From a bacterium (GTDB lineage Bacteria > Ratteibacteria > UBA8468 > B48-G9 > JAFGKM01): a DNA stretch of 11,619 nucleotides. The stretch is from NCBI GenBank assembly GCA_035371905.1, contig DAORXQ010000056.1:1-11619 (forward strand). The letters are read 5' to 3'. The notes beneath the pieces were generated by a model, which did no database searches, had not been told where the DNA came from, and worked only from the letters and a program-made list of their open reading frames with translations. This document shows, in pieces, positions 8,694-11,619 of this stretch (within the stretch, counting starts at the first letter, position 1; each line of letters begins with the position of its first letter). Position numbers and translations under genes: made by a program.

Positions 8694-8715
8694 ATGATAT
8701 ATTATACTATATAAT
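8694..8715. promoter_or_regulatory. Imperfect palindrome over the -10 box, candidate operator
   Basis: Nine of eleven base pairs match around a centre between 8704 and 8705, including the run ATATA-x-TA at each side. It covers the -10 box and the predicted transcription start, where a LacI-family repressor would block the promoter. It lacks the central CG step of most LacI-family operators and is made almost only of A and T, so chance symmetry is a real alternative. Confidence 0.3.
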
Positions 8716-8729
8716 TAAAATTTTGTCAA
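8701..8729 (-). promoter_or_regulatory. Consensus sigma-70 promoter of the LacI-led carbohydrate operon
   Basis: The -35 box TTGACA (8729-8724) and -10 box TATAAT (8706-8701) both match consensus perfectly, with an exact 17-base spacer. Transcription should start near 8694, leaving a leader of about 22 bases before the regulator ATG. Such a strong promoter is best explained by repression, most simply by the regulator it drives. Confidence 0.85.
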
Positions 8730-8755
8730 GAGGAATTTGAACTTTTTGAAATGGC

Positions 8756-9358
8756 TTATTTATATTTACTTAAATCAAATTCAAAAGAACAACTTTTTTC
8801 CTTCTCATTCTCATAAGGTTTGAAAACTGCAACAAGTTTAATTTTTGCATCTTTAGGTATTTCTTTATTTGAAAACTTAACTTCACCCTCTGAAATATGA
8901 TAATAATCCCTTGTAAATTGAGAATAAGGACTCATATAATATGATAATGGCTGGATTTTTTTACCATCATATTCTAAATAAAATTTTACAGTTCTTCCAA
9001 ATGTTGCATAATTACCAAACAGAGAAACTCTGAAATAAAGTTTATCAGAAATATCCTTTAAAGCCATATTTATAATATTCATTTCAACTTTTTGATGTTT
9101 TTCTGTAGCATTTTTTGAAAGCAGGGCAACTCTTAAAAAGGGAGTAATCAATGTAGCTCTGCCTTTGCCGTACTCATATTCATACCCTACTGTCCATTTT
9201 TCTGTAAATTCTGTAAAAGTTAAAGAGACATTTTCTTTACCATAATTTATTGCTTCTTCTATTTGTTCAGAACTCAAAACTTCTTCCAGATTTATTTTAT
9301 TTCTACTACATCCAGATATTAAAACACAAAGGCAAATTAAGAAGATAACTTTTCTCAT
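8756..9358 (-). CDS. Small lipoprotein of unknown function
   Basis: The 200-residue product begins with a clear type II signal peptide: R2-K3, hydrophobic 4-15 and lipobox I-S-G-C at 14-17. The mature protein therefore starts at Cys17 and is lipid-anchored. The mature part opens with a charged helix-like stretch (L-E-E-V-L-S-S-E-Q-I-E-E-A-I, 24-37). It then alternates short hydrophobic and charged segments that suggest an all-beta fold; T-P-F-L-R at 72-76 and repeated aromatic residues stand out. I recognise no family with confidence, and no catalytic motif is visible. It has its own promoter and diverges from leuA. It ends 83 bases before the regulator gene of the carbohydrate operon, and no hairpin terminator is apparent in between, so read-through into that operon is possible. 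A functional link to either neighbour is not shown. Confidence 0.88.
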   Translation of the reverse strand: MRKVIFLICLCVLISGCSRNKINLEEVLSSEQIEEAINYGKENVSLTFTEFTEKWTVGYEYEYGKGRATLITPFLRVALLSKNATEKHQKVEMNIINMALKDISDKLYFRVSLFGNYATFGRTVKFYLEYDGKKIQPLSYYMSPYSQFTRDYYHISEGEVKFSNKEIPKDAKIKLVAVFKPYENEKEKSCSFEFDLSKYK

Positions 9359-9380
9359 CTTTTTACCCTTTTAGTAATTT

Positions 9381-9409
9381 ATTTTAACGCTCTTCTTTAT
9401 TAAGGTCAA
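9381..9409 (-). promoter_or_regulatory. Sigma-70 promoter of the lipoprotein gene
   Basis: The -35 box TTGACC (9409-9404) and -10 box TAAAAT (9386-9381) are separated by exactly 17 bases. The start should be near 9374, giving a leader of about 16 bases with AAGGG (9370-9366) as a moderate ribosome site before the ATG at 9358. The -35 box lies inside the expected promoter region of divergent leuA. Confidence 0.7.
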
Positions 9410-9413
9410 CTTT

Positions 9414-9427
9414 TATGATAATATAAT
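9414..9427 (+). promoter_or_regulatory. Probable -10 region of the leuA promoter
   Basis: Two candidate boxes are present, TATGAT at 9414-9419 and TATAAT at 9422-9427. The second matches consensus but would start transcription near 9434, inside the GGAG ribosome site. The first leaves a workable leader of about 16 bases. Neither has a recognisable -35 box, so an activator may be needed. There is no room for a leucine leader peptide, attenuator or T-box. Confidence 0.4.
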
Positions 9428-9441
9428 AAAAAAGGAGAAAA

Positions 9442-10971
9442 ATGGAAAAGGTATTGATTTTTGACACAACTTTAAGGGATGGTGAGCAATCACCGGGAGC
9501 AAGTTTAACAAGCGATGAAAAACTTAAAATTGCTTTACAACTTGAAAAACTCGGTGTTGATATTATTGAAGGAGGATTCCCTATTTCAAGTCCTGATGAT
9601 GCAAAAGCAGTAAGAATTATTGGAGAAAATGTTAAAAAGTCTATTGTATGTGCTCTTGCAAGGTGTAGAGATGAAGATATTGATATTGCTTTAAAATCAC
9701 TTGAAAAGGCAAGAAAACCAAGATTACATCTTTTTCTTGCAACGAGTGAAATACACAGAAAATATAAATTAAAAAAAGCAAAAGAGGAGATAATAAGAAT
9801 AGCAAAAGAAAAGGTAAAATATGCAAAAAAATTTATTGATGATATTGAATTTTCTCCAGAAGATGCTTCAAGAACAGAACCAGATTTCCTTCTTGATGTC
9901 TGTAAAGCAGTTATAGAAGAAGGTGCAAAAACATTAAATATTCCAGACACAGTTGGTTATGCAATACCTGAAGAATTCGGGAAACTTATAAAATTTTTAA
10001 AAGAAAATTTACCCGAAGATATTATTATAAGTGTTCACTGTCATAATGATTTAGGACTTGCTGTAAGTAATTCTCTGTCAGCAATTTTAAATGGAGCAAG
10101 ACAGGTTGAATGTACAATAAATGGAATTGGTGAAAGAGCAGGAAATGCATCTTTAGAAGAAATTGTTATGAATCTTGTTGTCAGAAAAAATTATTATAAA
10201 GTTGAAACAAATATAAAGACACAGGAAATTTACAAAACAAGTCGTCTCGTCTCAACTTTAACTGGTATTCCAGTTCAACCAAACAAGGCAATTGTTGGTA
10301 AAAATGCTTTCAGACATGAGGCAGGAATCCATCAGGATGGAATATTGAAACACAGATTGACCTACGAAATAATGGACCCGAAGATGATAGGGATACCTGA
10401 AAGCGAACTTGTTCTTGGAAAACATTCTGGAAGACATGCTTTAAGAGAAAGGTTGAAAACATTGGGATTTGAATTTAGTGATGAAAAATTTGAAGTAATA
10501 TTTGAGAAATTTAAAAAACTTGCTGAAAAGAAAAAAGATATTCATGATATAGATTTAATTGCTATAGCAGAAGAAGAGTTTGTTTCTATTAAATCCATTT
10601 ATTCACTTGAATACTTCCATATAATTTCAGGTTCATCCACAATTCCTTCGGCAACTGTGAGATTAAAAAAAGAAGGGAAAATAATAGAAGATGCTTCAAG
10701 AGGAGATGGACCAGTTGATGCACTTTATAAAGCAATAGACAGAATTACAAAACTCTCACCTATCTTAAAAGAATATAAAATTAATGCGATAACAGGGGGT
10801 AAGGATGCTCAAGGAGAAGTAAATGTGACACTTGAAATTAATGGAATTACTGTTTATGGAAAAGGTGTAAGTACAGATATAATTGAAGCAAGTGGAAAAG
10901 CATATTTAAATGCAATAAATTTTTATCTTGTAAGAAAAGAGACAGGAAAAAAGATAATCAAAGGAGCATAA
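9442..10971 (+). CDS. leuA: 2-isopropylmalate synthase
   Basis: This enzyme (EC 2.3.3.13) condenses acetyl-CoA with 2-oxoisovalerate, the first committed step of leucine synthesis in the cytoplasm. At 509 residues it is full length. The HMGL-like TIM barrel comes first, with D-T-T-L-R-D-G-E-Q at 8-16, H-C-H-N-D at 199-203 and N-G-I-G-E-R-A-G-N at 227-235. Asp13, His199, His201 and Asn235 match the metal ligands of the E. coli enzyme. The linker motif G-I-H-Q-D-G and L-G-K-H-S-G-R-H-A-L follow. The C-terminal LeuA allosteric domain (about 370-505, with G-D-G-P-V-D-A-L) is intact, so leucine feedback inhibition is expected. Homocitrate and citramalate synthases are relatives, but the presence of the regulatory domain, the length and the adjacent leuC favour leuA. 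GGAG lies 4 bases before the ATG. leuC begins one base after the stop. Confidence 0.97.
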   Translation: MEKVLIFDTTLRDGEQSPGASLTSDEKLKIALQLEKLGVDIIEGGFPISSPDDAKAVRIIGENVKKSIVCALARCRDEDIDIALKSLEKARKPRLHLFLATSEIHRKYKLKKAKEEIIRIAKEKVKYAKKFIDDIEFSPEDASRTEPDFLLDVCKAVIEEGAKTLNIPDTVGYAIPEEFGKLIKFLKENLPEDIIISVHCHNDLGLAVSNSLSAILNGARQVECTINGIGERAGNASLEEIVMNLVVRKNYYKVETNIKTQEIYKTSRLVSTLTGIPVQPNKAIVGKNAFRHEAGIHQDGILKHRLTYEIMDPKMIGIPESELVLGKHSGRHALRERLKTLGFEFSDEKFEVIFEKFKKLAEKKKDIHDIDLIAIAEEEFVSIKSIYSLEYFHIISGSSTIPSATVRLKKEGKIIEDASRGDGPVDALYKAIDRITKLSPILKEYKINAITGGKDAQGEVNVTLEINGITVYGKGVSTDIIEASGKAYLNAINFYLVRKETGKKIIKGA

Positions 10972-10972
10972 A

Positions 10973-11619
10973 ATGACAATATCCCAGAAAATTCTTGCAA
11001 AACATTGTGGAAGAGAAGAAGTTTTTCCTTCTGAATATGTGGAATGCAGTGTTGATTTAATTCTTGCCAATGACATAACAGGACCTCTTGCTATTGAAGA
11101 ATTTGAAAAAGTTGGTGCTGAAAATGTTTTTGAACCTTCAAAGATAGTTCTTGTACCAGACCATTTTACACCATGTAAGGATATTAAAAGTGCTGAACTT
11201 GTAAAAAAAATAAGAGACTTTTCAAAAAAATATGGCGTTAAATTTTACGAAATTGGGAGTGTTGGGATTGAACACGCACTTTTACCGGAAGAAGGACTGA
11301 CTTTACCAGGACAGTTAATTATTGGTGCGGATAGCCATACCTGTACATATGGAGCAGTTGGAGCATTTTCTACAGGAGTTGGAAGTACTGATGTTGCTTA
11401 TGCAATAATAACAGGAAAATTGTGGTTTAAAGTACCAGAAACTATAAAATTTTATTATTATGGGAAACTGAATGATTATGTTGGTGGAAAAGATTTAATT
11501 ATTTACACAATCGGTTTAATTGGTGTTGATGGAGCAAATTATAAAAGTATGGAATTTACAGGTCCTGTTATTGAAAATTTACCAATTGATGATAGATTTA
11601 CAATGTGTAATATGGCTAT
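10973..11619 (+). CDS. leuC: 3-isopropylmalate dehydratase large subunit, 3' end outside window
   Basis: The frame is open from the ATG at 10973 to the right edge, giving 215 full codons of an expected roughly 420. The protein belongs to the aconitase superfamily and, with LeuD, isomerises 2-isopropylmalate to 3-isopropylmalate (EC 4.2.1.33). Visible motifs are L-A-N-D-I-T-G-P-L-A-I near residue 30, V-P-D-H-F-T-P near 60, and D-S-H-T-C-T-Y-G-A from 120 followed by F-S-T-G-V-G-S-T-D. The short N-terminus (I-S-Q-K-I-L-A-K-H) is of the archaeal/LeuC2 type found also in Thermotoga and clostridia, not the longer E. coli type. The cysteines that hold the [4Fe-4S] cluster lie further downstream, outside the window. 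Homoaconitase-like activity cannot be excluded from this half, but leuA one base upstream makes LeuC the clear choice. GGAG at the end of leuA (10963-10966) is its ribosome site, implying coupled translation. leuD would be expected next. Confidence 0.95.
   Translation, partial: MTISQKILAKHCGREEVFPSEYVECSVDLILANDITGPLAIEEFEKVGAENVFEPSKIVLVPDHFTPCKDIKSAELVKKIRDFSKKYGVKFYEIGSVGIEHALLPEEGLTLPGQLIIGADSHTCTYGAVGAFSTGVGSTDVAYAIITGKLWFKVPETIKFYYYGKLNDYVGGKDLIIYTIGLIGVDGANYKSMEFTGPVIENLPIDDRFTMCNMA

Noticed and set aside
7112..8740. Several plus-strand open frames of 76-100 codons opposite the pseudopilin and regulator genes
   Set aside because: They are hydrophobic Phe/Leu/Ile-rich shadows of Lys/Glu-rich coding on the other strand, and none has a ribosome site or a recognisable domain.
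8730..8755. Possible terminator between the lipoprotein and regulator genes
   Set aside because: The segments TTTGAA and TTCAAA occur, but they do not pair into a stable stem followed by a T run; no intrinsic terminator can be supported.
9359..9441. T-box, leucine riboswitch or attenuator before leuA
   Set aside because: The region is 83 bases and is filled by two promoters. There is no leader peptide with leucine codons and no stem-loop.
9384..9950. A 188-codon open frame on the minus strand inside leuA
   Set aside because: It is antisense to a certain gene, its translation is a Ser/Phe-rich low-complexity sequence, and it has no ribosome site. It reflects the codon use of leuA.

Overview
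The window is very AT-rich, with strong GGAGG-type ribosome binding sites. It looks like a chromosomal segment of an uncultured bacterium from, or close to, the PVC assemblage (Lentisphaerota, Omnitrophota or a related candidate phylum). This placement is an inference from three things: a type II secretion pseudopilin of the H-X-DG type that is greatly expanded in Lentisphaerota and Planctomycetota, large secreted proteins of the DUF6067/GH123 N-terminal family, and a LacI-type regulator heading the operon. No RNA gene, CRISPR array, insertion sequence or phage gene was seen. Coding is almost continuous, and no gene-free stretch exceeds about 85 bases.

Layout. Positions 1-8729 (minus strand) hold one compact operon. 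Its order of transcription is a LacI-family regulator, a pseudopilin, a 1132-residue secreted glycoside-hydrolase-like protein, a LamG-like secreted protein, and a second large glycoside-hydrolase-like paralogue that runs off the left edge. The four junctions are 4, 20 and 15 bases and a 2-base start/stop overlap, so the genes are very probably co-transcribed and partly translationally coupled. A textbook sigma-70 promoter (TTGACA, 17 bases, TATAAT) sits directly upstream of the regulator. Positions 8756-9358 (minus) encode a small lipoprotein of unknown function with its own good promoter. From 9442 to the right edge (plus strand) runs a leucine biosynthesis operon: complete leuA, then leuC one base later, truncated by the window end. 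leuA and the lipoprotein gene diverge from an 83-base region in which their promoters overlap.

How the parts fit. The left operon reads as a polysaccharide or glycoconjugate utilisation locus. A sugar-responsive repressor controls its own operon. Three exported proteins (two probable hydrolases with CBM9-like N-terminal domains and one lectin-fold protein) act outside the cytoplasm, and a pseudopilin may link the locus to type II secretion. The substrate cannot be told from sequence alone. The most interesting points are the pseudopilin embedded in a carbohydrate operon with two equally good translation starts, the tandem paralogues that appear to differ in anchoring and carry an Asp-Asn where GH123 enzymes use Asp-Glu, and the overlapping divergent promoters between leuA and the lipoprotein gene. 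The leucine genes are ordinary housekeeping genes.
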